Part shown: positions 7,331 through 16,900 of the stretch, in pieces
Numbering within the stretch: position 1 is the first letter of the stretch
Layout of the letters: each line of letters opens with the position of its first letter
Assembly (NCBI GenBank): GCA_013297745.1
Contig: JAAFIM010000036.1
Location: forward strand, 1 to 33,973
Reading direction: 5' to 3'
Length of the DNA stretch: 33,973 bases
Source of the DNA: Chitinophagales bacterium
Lineage (GTDB): Bacteria > Bacteroidota > Bacteroidia > Chitinophagales > Saprospiraceae
Program-made: the position numbers and the translations under genes
Notes under the pieces: generated by a model
The model's input: only the letters and a program-made list of their open reading frames with translations
What the model was told of the DNA's origin: nothing
Database searches by the model: none

Positions 7331-8264
7331 AAAAGTGCTAATTACAGACCACGCGCATATATTATTACAGCAAGGTTTGGAAAAAGCGGGTTATCTGTGC
7401 GATTATCAGCCAGAGATTAGCTACACCCAAACGTTGGAAATTATCCCCGAATATGAAGGTTTGGTTATCAACAGCAAAATTTTGGTGGATAAAAATTTCA
7501 TAGATAAAGCCCCCAAGCTACAATTTGTGGCGCGTTTGGGTTCGGGGTTGGAAATTATAGACTTAGAATATGCCAAAGAACGCCAACTAAAAGTTTTTAG
7601 CTCGCCAGAGGGCAATTGCGATGCTGTGGCCGAACACGCTTTGGGATTTTTGCTCGCTTTGGCTATCAATTTGCGCCAAGCCGATGCTGAAATGCGCCAA
7701 CAGGTTTGGAATAGAGAAACGCATAGGGGTTGGGAATTGGGGCAAAAAACTGTAGCCATTATCGGCTGCGGACACACGGGGGGAGCGTTTGCGCGCAAAT
7801 TGAAAGGGCTGGATATGCGCGTTTTGGGTTATGACAAGTATAAAAAAGATTATAATCGCAGTTTTCCCCACTTGATAGAAACCAATATGGAGCAGATTTG
7901 GGCTGAAGCGGATATCGTTAGTTTGCATTTGCCGCTAACTGCCGAAACTAAATATGCTTTTGATAATCAATGGTTTGCACAGTTTGAAAAAAATATAATT
8001 TTGCTCAATACAGCACGTGGGCAATTGATACGGAACGAAACTTTAATCACCCAATTGGATGCGGGCAAAATCCGCGCTGCTGGATTGGATGTGTTTGAAA
8101 ATGAAAAAACAAGCACTTACAGCCACCACGAACAAGCCCAATACCAAAATATAAGCCAACGGGCTAATGTATTGTCGACCCCTCATATAGCAGGTTGGAC
8201 ACAGGAATCAAAAATAAAGTTGGCTCAAATACTTTTGGATAAAATTTTGTCTTTTTTTTCTTAA
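7323..8264 (+). CDS. serA: D-2-hydroxyacid dehydrogenase, probably 3-phosphoglycerate dehydrogenase
   Basis: 313 residues from the ATG at 7323; an earlier in-frame start at 7296 lies inside rsmA and adds an unrelated tail. The Rossmann motif GCGHTGG (148-154) binds NAD; the catalytic trio is Arg in NTARG (R232), Glu in DVFENE (E259) and His in STPHIAGW (H288). No ACT domain follows, as in short Bacteroidota SerA-like proteins. The likely reaction is oxidation of 3-phosphoglycerate to 3-phosphohydroxypyruvate, the first step of serine synthesis; the second-step enzyme SerC is encoded at 27321-28382. Other 2-hydroxyacids remain possible substrates, because the family is broad. It overlaps rsmA by 8 nt. 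No clear terminator follows in the 166-bp gap to 8431. Confidence 0.85.
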   Translation: MIRKVLITDHAHILLQQGLEKAGYLCDYQPEISYTQTLEIIPEYEGLVINSKILVDKNFIDKAPKLQFVARLGSGLEIIDLEYAKERQLKVFSSPEGNCDAVAEHALGFLLALAINLRQADAEMRQQVWNRETHRGWELGQKTVAIIGCGHTGGAFARKLKGLDMRVLGYDKYKKDYNRSFPHLIETNMEQIWAEADIVSLHLPLTAETKYAFDNQWFAQFEKNIILLNTARGQLIRNETLITQLDAGKIRAAGLDVFENEKTSTYSHHEQAQYQNISQRANVLSTPHIAGWTQESKIKLAQILLDKILSFFS

Positions 8265-8430
8265 ATATGCTTGTAAATTCAAAAACTCGCCCTATTTTTC
8301 GCCCTTGTTTGTTAAAGTAAGGTTAAAATATAGCCGATTTTGTTAATAAATTTACATAAAAATATAGCTAACTTGCTGATATATAATCAATTGCGAAATT
8401 TATTTCTTAACCTAATTTTAATCTTCATTT

Positions 8431-8913
8431 ATGAAATACCTAATTTTATTGCTGCTTTTTAGCAAAACTTTTATCGCTTTTAGCCAAAATTATGGCACAC
8501 TCAAAGGCAGAGTTACCGACGAAAATATAAATAATGAACCTGTAGCTTTCGCGAATGTGGCGGTTTATAAACAACCAGCTGATAAAAATGCAAACTTGGC
8601 TCTGTTGGATATGTTTTATGGCACCAGTACGGACGAAAACGGCGATTATTACATTCCTAATCTGCCTACGGGGCTTTATCTGGTAGAAGTTACCTACATT
8701 GATTTTCCTGCGCCTTTGAAATTTAATAAGTTAAAAATTGAAACAGACAAAACTACAGTTTTGGATGCGAAATATCCGAAGATGGAAGAAGAGGATGGAA
8801 GAGATTACTTCTTGCCTCTACAGATAGACGTTCCTCCAATGATTGATGTTTCTAATACTTCCAACACCACAACCATAAAAGCGGACGATATTCGCCGAAT
8901 GGGGATTAGATAA
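8431..8913 (+). CDS. truncated receptor paralogue 1: secreted carboxypeptidase-regulatory-like domain
   Basis: 160 residues: signal peptide (MKYLILLLLFSKTFIAFSQ), then one carboxypeptidase regulatory-like beta-sandwich (GRVTDENINNEPVAFANVAVY ... TSTDENGDYYIPNLPTG) matching residues ~27-115 of the full-length receptor at 9970. After an acidic linker the tail reads SNTTTIKADDIRRMGIR, matching the very start of the receptor plug domain (SNTKTMTAEDISKQATRG), and then stops. So this is the N-terminus of a TonB-dependent receptor cut just inside the plug, with a normal stop and no remnant of a barrel. Copy 2 begins 20 nt later. Function is unknown; it could be a remnant, a secreted decoy or module, or a sequence donor for the receptor. 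Confidence 0.8.
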   Translation: MKYLILLLLFSKTFIAFSQNYGTLKGRVTDENINNEPVAFANVAVYKQPADKNANLALLDMFYGTSTDENGDYYIPNLPTGLYLVEVTYIDFPAPLKFNKLKIETDKTTVLDAKYPKMEEEDGRDYFLPLQIDVPPMIDVSNTSNTTTIKADDIRRMGIR

Positions 8914-8933
8914 TCATTTAAAATCGCCTAATT

Positions 8934-9371
8934 ATGAAATACCTAATTTTATTGCTGCTTTTTAGCAAAACCTTTATCGCTTTTAGCCAAAATTATGGCA
9001 CACTCAAAGGCAGAGTTACCGACGAAAATTATAATAATGAGCCTGTAGCTTTTGCGAATGTGGCGGTTTATAGAAAATACACTGGCACGAACCAAGAACT
9101 TGAACTTGAATTGATTAATGGCACTAGTACGGATGAGAATGGCGAGTATTACATTCCCAATATCTCCGCTGGCACTTATGCGATAGAAGTTACTCATACC
9201 GATTTGCCACGCGCAATAAGAATAAACGGGGTTCAAATTAAATCAAATGGTTTTGTTAATTTGGATATTAAGTACCCTATTATTGACCACTCAAAACCAC
9301 CAACAGCACCATACAAATGCCGTCTAACAGATAATGGTTTTTGGGTTGGCAGCAAAATAGCCCATCGTTAA
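8934..9371 (+). CDS. truncated receptor paralogue 2
   Basis: 145 residues. The signal peptide and first ~45 codons are nearly identical in DNA to copy 1 (only a handful of differences, mostly silent). The regulatory-like domain ends with GVQIKSNGFVNLDIKYP, closest to the same stretch of the full receptor (GVQIKSNGITPLDIKYP) and not to copy 1, so the gene is a mosaic. The C-terminal 25 residues (DHSKPPTAPYKCRLTDNG and onward) match neither, and no plug sequence remains. It follows copy 1 by 20 nt and precedes copy 3 by 27 nt, so the three are probably co-transcribed. Confidence 0.78.
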   Translation: MKYLILLLLFSKTFIAFSQNYGTLKGRVTDENYNNEPVAFANVAVYRKYTGTNQELELELINGTSTDENGEYYIPNISAGTYAIEVTHTDLPRAIRINGVQIKSNGFVNLDIKYPIIDHSKPPTAPYKCRLTDNGFWVGSKIAHR

Positions 9372-9398
9372 TACACCTTTTCAAAAACATAAACATAA

Positions 9399-9878
9399 AT
9401 GGTTATAATTCGTTACTTAATTTTTTTCAGCTTACTGTTGCTCGCTGGGCTGATACAGGCACAGTCAGGAGGCGCCCTCAAAGGCAAAATTACTGACGAA
9501 AATTATAATAATGAGCCTGTAGCTTTTGCGAATGTGGCGGTTTATAAGGAAACGGGGCAAGAGTGGGACGAACTTGTATATGGCGCTTCTGCTGATGTAG
9601 ATGGTAATTATTACCTTCCCAATATCCCAGCTGGAAGTTATATTGTGGAAATTACTTATATTGATTTTCCACGAGTAGTCAAAATACACAATCTGTTAAT
9701 AGTACCCAACAAAACGACCCAATTGGATTATAAATATCCTAAGTATGATGATTCTTGGGAAGAATTAAGACTTAACCCAATATGCGCCTACGCCTATCAT
9801 AGCTATCCAACTGCCAACAATACCAACGAACAAAAGCAAGGTGAATTTTCAGCATCAACAAAAATACTCCACCGTTAA
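9399..9878 (+). CDS. truncated receptor paralogue 3
   Basis: 159 residues. The signal peptide is of the receptor type (MVIIRYLIFFSLLLLAGLIQAQ), unlike copies 1 and 2, and about 25 nt before the ATG also resemble the receptor upstream sequence. Yet a 52-nt block (9495-9546) is identical to copy 2 (9021-9072), which again points to recombination among copies. The domain (GKITDENYNNEPVAFANV ... DGNYYLPNIPAGSY) is complete; the tail after YKYPKYDD is unique, Asn/Tyr-rich and ends without plug or barrel. 91 bp separate it from the receptor start. Confidence 0.78.
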   Translation: MVIIRYLIFFSLLLLAGLIQAQSGGALKGKITDENYNNEPVAFANVAVYKETGQEWDELVYGASADVDGNYYLPNIPAGSYIVEITYIDFPRVVKIHNLLIVPNKTTQLDYKYPKYDDSWEELRLNPICAYAYHSYPTANNTNEQKQGEFSASTKILHR

Positions 9879-9969
9879 CATACCTTTTCTTAACTTTTTT
9901 TTTAAACATAAAATTTTTATTCACACAAGCACAGATTTTTTTATAACTTTTTCAAAAACACAAACTTAA

Positions 9970-12900
9970 ATGGTTATGATTCGTTACTTAATTTTTTTTA
10001 GCTTACTGCTGCTTGCAGGGCTAATGCACGCACAGTCGGGAGGTACTCTGAAAGGGAAAGTTACCGACGAAAATATAAATAATGAGCCTGTAGCTTTTGC
10101 TAACGTGGCGATTTATAAAAATTCAGGGGTAGAAGGTGTAGCACCTGAATTGGTAAATGGTTCTAGCACAGATGAAAATGGTGAGTATTATATACCCAAT
10201 GTTCCTGCTGGTACTTATATGGTTGAGATTTCATATATTGATTTTCCTGCGAATTATCAAGTTACTGGAGTACAAATTAAATCAAATGGTATAACACCTT
10301 TAGATATTAAGTACCCAAAAGTACAAGATGAAGATAAAGGTAAAAAACTAGAAGTGATTATCGTGACTGCTGAGCGCGCTATTGTGAACGTTACTGAAAA
10401 TAGTAATACTAAAACAATGACAGCTGAGGACATATCTAAGCAAGCTACACGTGGGGTAAGTGACTTAAAAGCACAAAAAACGGGTGTAGTTCAAAAAGAT
10501 GCGGGTGAAGCCACTCGTGCTATGGGTAGCCGCGCTGGTTCTGATGATACTTATATTGATGGTGTGCGTTCTTTTGGTGGAGCTAGTGTACCAGAGACGG
10601 ATATCGAAGAGATACAAATCACCACTTCTGGTATTCCTGCTGAATATGGCGATGCTACTGGTGCGATTACCAACATCGTCACAAAAGGTCCTTCCAATAC
10701 ATTCACAGGTGGAGCGCAGTTGGAGACTTCTCAGTACTTAGATGCTTTTGGTAGCAATCGTTTGGACTTATCTTTTTCAGGTCCTATACTCAAAGCAGAT
10801 GTTTTGGATAATAAAGGGAATAAAATCTACGAAAAAGATAGCATTACCAAAAAACGTACTTTATTGGGTTTCCGTTTCTCTGCTACGGGTTTTACCGATT
10901 TGGACAATCGCGCTTCTGCTTTTCCTACTTTCTTGTTGAAAGACGAAGTTAGAGACCGCATTTCAGCTAATCCTTTAGTACAGAATCCAGCTGGCGCAGG
11001 ACGTATACAAGCGGCTAATTATTTGACTGCTGATGATTTTACGACCAGCAAAATTCGCCCTAATGTAAGAGAATCTTATGTTATTCTGAATGGTAAATTA
11101 GATTATAAACCAACTAATGATGTTTATGTTTCTGCTGCTGGCCAAGCACAAGTTCGTGTAGGAAATAGTGGAGGACGTGCCAATCAATTGTTGAATTATG
11201 ATTACAACAGCCAATTTACACAAAATAACGTGCGTGGTTTATTCCGCTTGCGTCATTCGGTAAGCTCTACCAAAGTAAAACAAAAAGGTGACGACGATAG
11301 CAGCGCTATTCAACCTTTGTTTCAGAATTTGGTTTATGAAATACAAGCAGACTATACTCAAGAATCAACTATCCAATCAGACCCTCGCTATGGCGATAAT
11401 TTCTTTGAATATGGATATGTAGGTAAAATTTTCCGCAATTACGTACCAGTAGCTGGTTTTGTAGATTCTGTGGCTATCCGCAACAGCAACGATAGTATTA
11501 TTGGTTATGATGTAAGATTGGGACACTCTGGTAACTTTATCTCTTTTGCTGGATACGAACCAGCGCGAGACATTAACCCAGTGCTTTCTGCTTACAACAA
11601 TTTGATAGATTTTAGCCGTATTTCTTCTATGGAAGAGATGGAAATCGTCAATGGTCGTTTTACAGGCAATCAAGATAATATATTCAATTTGTTTAGAAAC
11701 GCTGGTACAGTAGGCGAAAATGGTGCTACTTATTTTAAAGATTTTTCTCAACAAATTCGTGGTAGCGTAAAAGTAAATTTTGACTTAGTTACTAATAGAG
11801 GCAAGGGCAAAAATTCTTTCCGCCACGCTATACAAATGGGTGCAACTTACGAGCAACGTATAGAACGCGCTTATGCGATGTCTCCTTTTGAATTATGGAC
11901 TTTGGCTGACCAAACTGTCAATGACCACTTATCTAATTCGGCAGATAGAAGCCGTCCTACAGGCGAAACTTTTTTCGACCCATTCAGCCAACGCTATTAT
12001 GAGCGTTTTGAGACATTGATAAGAAACGACGCAGAGGGTATTCCAACCCCAATGTCTGCTTTTGGAGAGCGTTTGCGTACACAGTTGAATAAAACTAGCC
12101 GCGATTGGATAAATGTACACGAATTGACCCCTGACCAATTGAGCCTTTCTATGTTTGAACCTACTACTTTGATACAAGGTCGTCAAGCTGTATTGAACTA
12201 TCAAGGGTTTGATTATTTAGGCAATCCGCTAGGTACTAATGTTCAGTTTAACGATTTCTTTTTGGAACAAGTAGACGGACGTTATACTCGCCCTGTAGCT
12301 CCTTTCAAACCTATTTACATAGCTGGTTATATACAAGATAAATTTATTTATAAAGATATTATTGTACAAGCTGGTTTGCGTGTAGATAACTATGATGCCA
12401 ATACCAAAGTAATGAAAGACCCATTCTCTGTAACTGGTTATTATACGGCTTCAGAGTTTGAAAAAACAAATTCTAATTATAATGCACCACAAGACCCAGA
12501 TTATAGACGTCCAAGCACTATAGGTGATGATTTCGCTGTTTATGTCAACGAAAATAGCCAAGATGCAGTAGTGGTGGGCTATAGACAAGGCGAACAATGG
12601 TACAATGCTGCTGGTACGCCTGTCAATAATGCTGGTGAGTTAGGTTCTAATATAATCCCTGCTTTGCGCGGATTTAGCCAAGCTGAAATTGACCCACAAG
12701 GTTCTAAATACGACCCAGATTTGGCGTTTAGAGATTACAAACCTACCCCTGTGATTATGCCTCGTTTGTCTTTCTCTTTCCCTATTATACCAGAAAAAGC
12801 AAACTTCTATGCCAACTATGATGTTTTGGCTCAACGCCCCAACGGCAACAACGTAGCAACTGCTTTGACTTATTTCAATTTCCGCGAAAATGCTGCTAAT

Positions 12901-13902
12901 GGTTTCTTGCCTAATCCTGACCTTCAATCTCAACGCGTAGTAAATTATGAAGTTGGTTACCAACAAGCTATCAATCCATTTTCTCGTTTCAAATTGTCTT
13001 TGTTGTTCCGCGAAGACCGCAACCAAATCCAATTGAAACAGTACTTATTTGCTTATCCTATCAACTACACTACTTTCGGCAATGACGACTTTTCTACCAC
13101 CAAAGCTTTTATGTTTGAATATGAACTTCGTCCTAAAAAACGTGGAAGTTTGACCGAAAAAGCAAGCAATATGAAATTTATTCTAAACTACACCCTTCAG
13201 TTTGTAGAAGGTACTGGTTCTAGCCCTACAGCTACTGCTGCTATTGGTGCGCGTGATTTGAAATACGTGTTTCCATTGGATGTAGACCAACGCCATACTT
13301 TCTTCTTGAATATGGATTATCGCTACAAATCTGGTGCTGAATACAACGGGCCTAAAATTTCTTACAAAGGCAAAAAGAAATCAAAAGATGCTGAAAATGC
13401 TGACCAACCTGCTGAAAAAGTGGATAAAACTTTTGATATTTTTGCAAATATGGGTATAAATATATCTTGCACTGCGTTTTCTGGTTCTCCTTATACTCGC
13501 AAACTTGTGCCTGGTGGTATCGGAACTTCTTTTGGTTCTGCGATTACAGAGGGTTCTATTAGTGGTGCGCGTTTGCCTTGGAGCTATCGTTTTGATGTGC
13601 GTATTGATAGAGATATTACTTTTGGTGGTAAAGAAAAAGAGGGTAAAAAATCAAAAATTGTTCGTGCGAATGTATATGTGCGCATCCAAAACTTGTTGAA
13701 TACCCAAAACGTACTTAATGTATATCCTGCTACTGGTTCGCCTACTGATGATGGTTTCTTGACCAATCAAAACAGCCCTGGTTTGAATTTGCCTATACTT
13801 AACGGAGACACTTATCCTTTATTGTACGATTTGCGTATGCGCGAACCATTCAATATCTCTCGCCCACGCCGTATATTCTTGGGCGTAGTATTTGGTTTCT
13901 AA
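9970..13902 (+). CDS. TonB-dependent outer-membrane receptor with N-terminal carboxypeptidase-regulatory-like domain
   Basis: 1310 residues: signal peptide (1-21), carboxypeptidase regulatory-like domain (~27-115), a TonB-box-like EVIIVTAER (128-136), plug domain (~145-240, with AGSDDTYIDGVR, then EYGDATGAITNIVTKG), and a large 22-strand-type barrel that ends in Phe (RRIFLGVVFGF), the outer-membrane insertion signal. Such proteins import a ligand across the outer membrane with energy from TonB-ExbBD. No SusD-like lipoprotein follows, so it is not a standard glycan-uptake pair. Instead the next genes encode a T9SS-like cargo and a PorV/PorQ-family protein, suggesting a joint role in surface display or export. 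A terminator lies after the gene. Alternative start at 9976 is possible. Confidence 0.92.
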   Translation: MVMIRYLIFFSLLLLAGLMHAQSGGTLKGKVTDENINNEPVAFANVAIYKNSGVEGVAPELVNGSSTDENGEYYIPNVPAGTYMVEISYIDFPANYQVTGVQIKSNGITPLDIKYPKVQDEDKGKKLEVIIVTAERAIVNVTENSNTKTMTAEDISKQATRGVSDLKAQKTGVVQKDAGEATRAMGSRAGSDDTYIDGVRSFGGASVPETDIEEIQITTSGIPAEYGDATGAITNIVTKGPSNTFTGGAQLETSQYLDAFGSNRLDLSFSGPILKADVLDNKGNKIYEKDSITKKRTLLGFRFSATGFTDLDNRASAFPTFLLKDEVRDRISANPLVQNPAGAGRIQAANYLTADDFTTSKIRPNVRESYVILNGKLDYKPTNDVYVSAAGQAQVRVGNSGGRANQLLNYDYNSQFTQNNVRGLFRLRHSVSSTKVKQKGDDDSSAIQPLFQNLVYEIQADYTQESTIQSDPRYGDNFFEYGYVGKIFRNYVPVAGFVDSVAIRNSNDSIIGYDVRLGHSGNFISFAGYEPARDINPVLSAYNNLIDFSRISSMEEMEIVNGRFTGNQDNIFNLFRNAGTVGENGATYFKDFSQQIRGSVKVNFDLVTNRGKGKNSFRHAIQMGATYEQRIERAYAMSPFELWTLADQTVNDHLSNSADRSRPTGETFFDPFSQRYYERFETLIRNDAEGIPTPMSAFGERLRTQLNKTSRDWINVHELTPDQLSLSMFEPTTLIQGRQAVLNYQGFDYLGNPLGTNVQFNDFFLEQVDGRYTRPVAPFKPIYIAGYIQDKFIYKDIIVQAGLRVDNYDANTKVMKDPFSVTGYYTASEFEKTNSNYNAPQDPDYRRPSTIGDDFAVYVNENSQDAVVVGYRQGEQWYNAAGTPVNNAGELGSNIIPALRGFSQAEIDPQGSKYDPDLAFRDYKPTPVIMPRLSFSFPIIPEKANFYANYDVLAQRPNGNNVATALTYFNFRENAANGFLPNPDLQSQRVVNYEVGYQQAINPFSRFKLSLLFREDRNQIQLKQYLFAYPINYTTFGNDDFSTTKAFMFEYELRPKKRGSLTEKASNMKFILNYTLQFVEGTGSSPTATAAIGARDLKYVFPLDVDQRHTFFLNMDYRYKSGAEYNGPKISYKGKKKSKDAENADQPAEKVDKTFDIFANMGINISCTAFSGSPYTRKLVPGGIGTSFGSAITEGSISGARLPWSYRFDVRIDRDITFGGKEKEGKKSKIVRANVYVRIQNLLNTQNVLNVYPATGSPTDDGFLTNQNSPGLNLPILNGDTYPLLYDLRMREPFNISRPRRIFLGVVFGF

Positions 13903-13933
13903 AAATTTGAATTTTTAAAATCATCTTTGCTAT

Positions 13934-13962
13934 GGAGGCTGCTTTTTTTGTGGCCTCCTTTT
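13934..13962 (+). terminator. terminator between receptor and surface protein genes
   Basis: GGAGGC (13934-13939) pairs with GCCTCC (13953-13958), followed by TTTT. The loop contains a T-run. It lies inside the probable receptor-cargo-PorV operon, so it likely lowers downstream expression more than it separates unrelated units. Confidence 0.65.
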
Positions 13963-13990
13963 ATTTAATTCTTTTAAATATTATTTTGGT

Positions 13991-16900
13991 ATGAACCGAC
14001 TAAAACAATTAGCTTTTACGCTGTTTTCGTTGTGTATAGCTCCGCAATTATTACAAGCGCGCGAGTTTATCAGCAGCAATCATAATCCTCCTCCCCCTAA
14101 TAATTTTCCTAGAGCAGCCAACTGTTCCGAATCTCGTGCAGGTACAGAGTTATCAATCAACAATGTGCGAGCATTTTTGGGCGCAGGCGGTCGTGTATGG
14201 TATGACCTACAAAGGGGAAGTTATATAGTGCCCAATGTAGACCCAGCTTCTGGGCGTCCCCAAGTTTCTTCGCTTTATGCTGGCGGGATTTGGTTGGGTG
14301 CTTATGATGCTGTGGGCAATCTTATTCTTGCCGCACAAAAATTTAATCAAGGGGTAGATTATTGGTCAGGCCCGCTTGACCCGCTCACAGGCGTGGTAGA
14401 AAAATCCGTTTGCGAAGAATGGGACAGACACTTTCGGGTGTTGGGTGCTGATATAGATGCTTTGCGTGCGGATTATTTTGCGCCAGACCCAGCCACTGGA
14501 CAATCAGACAACCGTATAGATAGCCGCCCTTCAAGAGGAATTTTGGGTTGGCCAGCTAGGGGTAATCCATATTTCAGCGAGATTTATGGCTTTGATTTGC
14601 CAGACCAAGATTTAGCACCTTTTATAGAGCCTTTAGGACGCGAAGATGGCATTTATGACCCTTTGGATGGCGACCATCCTGTGATTGAAGTCGCAGGTTG
14701 TGGTGCGGACTATCTCAATCCTGTATATGCTGACGAAATGATTTGGTGGGTATTCAATGATAGAGGTAATGTGCATTCTGAAAGTAGTGGACAACCTATG
14801 TCTATGGAAATTCAAGCCTTGGCATTTGCTTATCGTACCACGGATGCTATCAACAATATGTCTTTTTATCGCTATAAATTATTGAATAGAAATACTCTAT
14901 CTCTAAGAAGTACTTATTTTGCGCTGTGGTCTGACCCAGATTTGGGTTGTTATTTGGATGACAAAATTGGTGTAGATACGGCCACTGGTTTGGGTTATGT
15001 CTATAATGGGGATGCTAATGACGATGCAAGCTGTGGTACAGCCTTGGGTTACGGTACTGTAGTTCCAGCTTTGGGGGTGGATTATTTTAGAGGACCTTTA
15101 GATTCAGCAGGCAACCAATTAGGACTTTCTTCTTTCCAGTATCACGTAGCTGGCGGCGGTCCTACAGGCGACCCTAATGCTGCACTTGGTTTTTATCGCT
15201 TGATGTCTGGTTTTTGGCCTGACGGCACACCCGTAACTTACGAAGTAGGAGGTGATGGTTATGTAGCTGGTGGTTCTGGTACGCCTACACCTTATGTTTT
15301 CCCCTCTTTCCCCAATGACCAAGGCGCTGGCGCGTGGTCTATGTGTACAGGCGGCAATACAGCTAGCGACTTCCGCTTTTTGCACGTATCAGGTCCATTT
15401 ACGTTATTGCCTGGTGCAACCAATGAGTTGATTTCAGGGGTGGTTTGGGTACCTGAAGTTCCAGATTATCCATGTCCAAGTTTGCGCGGCTTAGTTGAGG
15501 CTGACGTTTTGGCACAAAACTTATTTGACGACTGTTTCAAACTTACTGATGGTCCTGATGCGCCTTATATGGATGTAGTAGAGTTAGAAAATGAGTTGGT
15601 ATTGAATTTATCTTATTTGCCTGCTCAAAATAATTACCAGTTGAAATACGAAGAGCGCCCAGCTTCTTTGCGCGGTGAGTCTGATTCAACCTACAATTTT
15701 GAAGGCTATAAAATTTACCAAGTGGTTAGCCCTAATACTTCAGTTACTGAATTGGAAGACCCAGAAAAAGCTCGTTTGGTTTATCAAACAGACTTGCGCA
15801 ATGGTATAGATAAAGTGACCAATTGGTCTGTTTTCCCTGATGAAGATGTACGTGCTTTTGTTCCCAAAATCATGGTAGAGGGCGAAGACAAAGGTATTAA
15901 ACATACTTATGTGGTAAAAGAGGATAAATTTGCTGTTACCAACAATAAATTGGTAAATCATAAACCTTATTATTTTTGTGTGGTAGCTTATGGACACAAC
16001 GAATTTATACAATACGACCCAGCTACCAACACAGGACAAGCTAATCCTTATTTGCAAGGGCGTAAAAATTTCCGCATTTATACAGGTATCCCCCGCAATA
16101 ATTCACCCGAATATTTTGGTGCGGTTATCAATTCACAGTATGGCGATGCTCCTCAAATCAATCGTTTGGATGGAAAAGGTAATGGTGGGGCTTTATTCTT
16201 GAATGTAGCAGACCAGCCAACTTTTGAAGCTAATTTATTGTCTGGTGCCAACACAAGCAGCATTTTGTATGCTCAAGGGCAAGGTCCAGTAGATGTTAAA
16301 GTTGTTGACCCGTTGCGCGTACCCAAAGGTGTTTATAATTTATATATTGGTGACCAAACCTATCGCTGGACTAGAGATGCTAATACAGGCGTATATACAG
16401 CCAATGTGCCTACCAATGCCACAGTTTTACAAGATTCTTTGTATTGGGCTTTGAAAGGCGATAGCGACCCAACCAAAGTATGGTTCTCTTATCAGTCACT
16501 TGATATTAAATACGAGCATTATATTCCTGAATTAGGAATTTCAATAGCTGTAGAACGTATCCCTTTCCCTGGCACTAATGGGGTTAGCGGTTGGGTTGGT
16601 TCTTCGGTAGAATACAAAGATTCTGCTACTGCTGTACGCTGGTATGAGCCTGTTTTGGATGAGCCTTCTGGTATATTCAATATGCTAAAAACTAGCAACG
16701 CGCAAGATGATGCAGCCCGCGACCCCCAAGAAGAGTATTCTACTTCAGTTGGTGGTTTCTATCCTGTGCCTATTTGCGATTGTCGTTATACAGGAGCCGA
16801 ATTTTATTTTACTCCTAGCCAGGTAACTGGTGGCAATCAATACTGCGATTTGTTGCGAACTACCAATCAAGCGCATATCAATTCTTTGCTCAACAGACAA

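Noticed and set aside
8265-8430. Promoter for the receptor-paralogue group
   Set aside because: TAACTTG near 8368-8374 is one T short of TAnnTTTG and no other convincing pair of boxes was found, so no feature is claimed.
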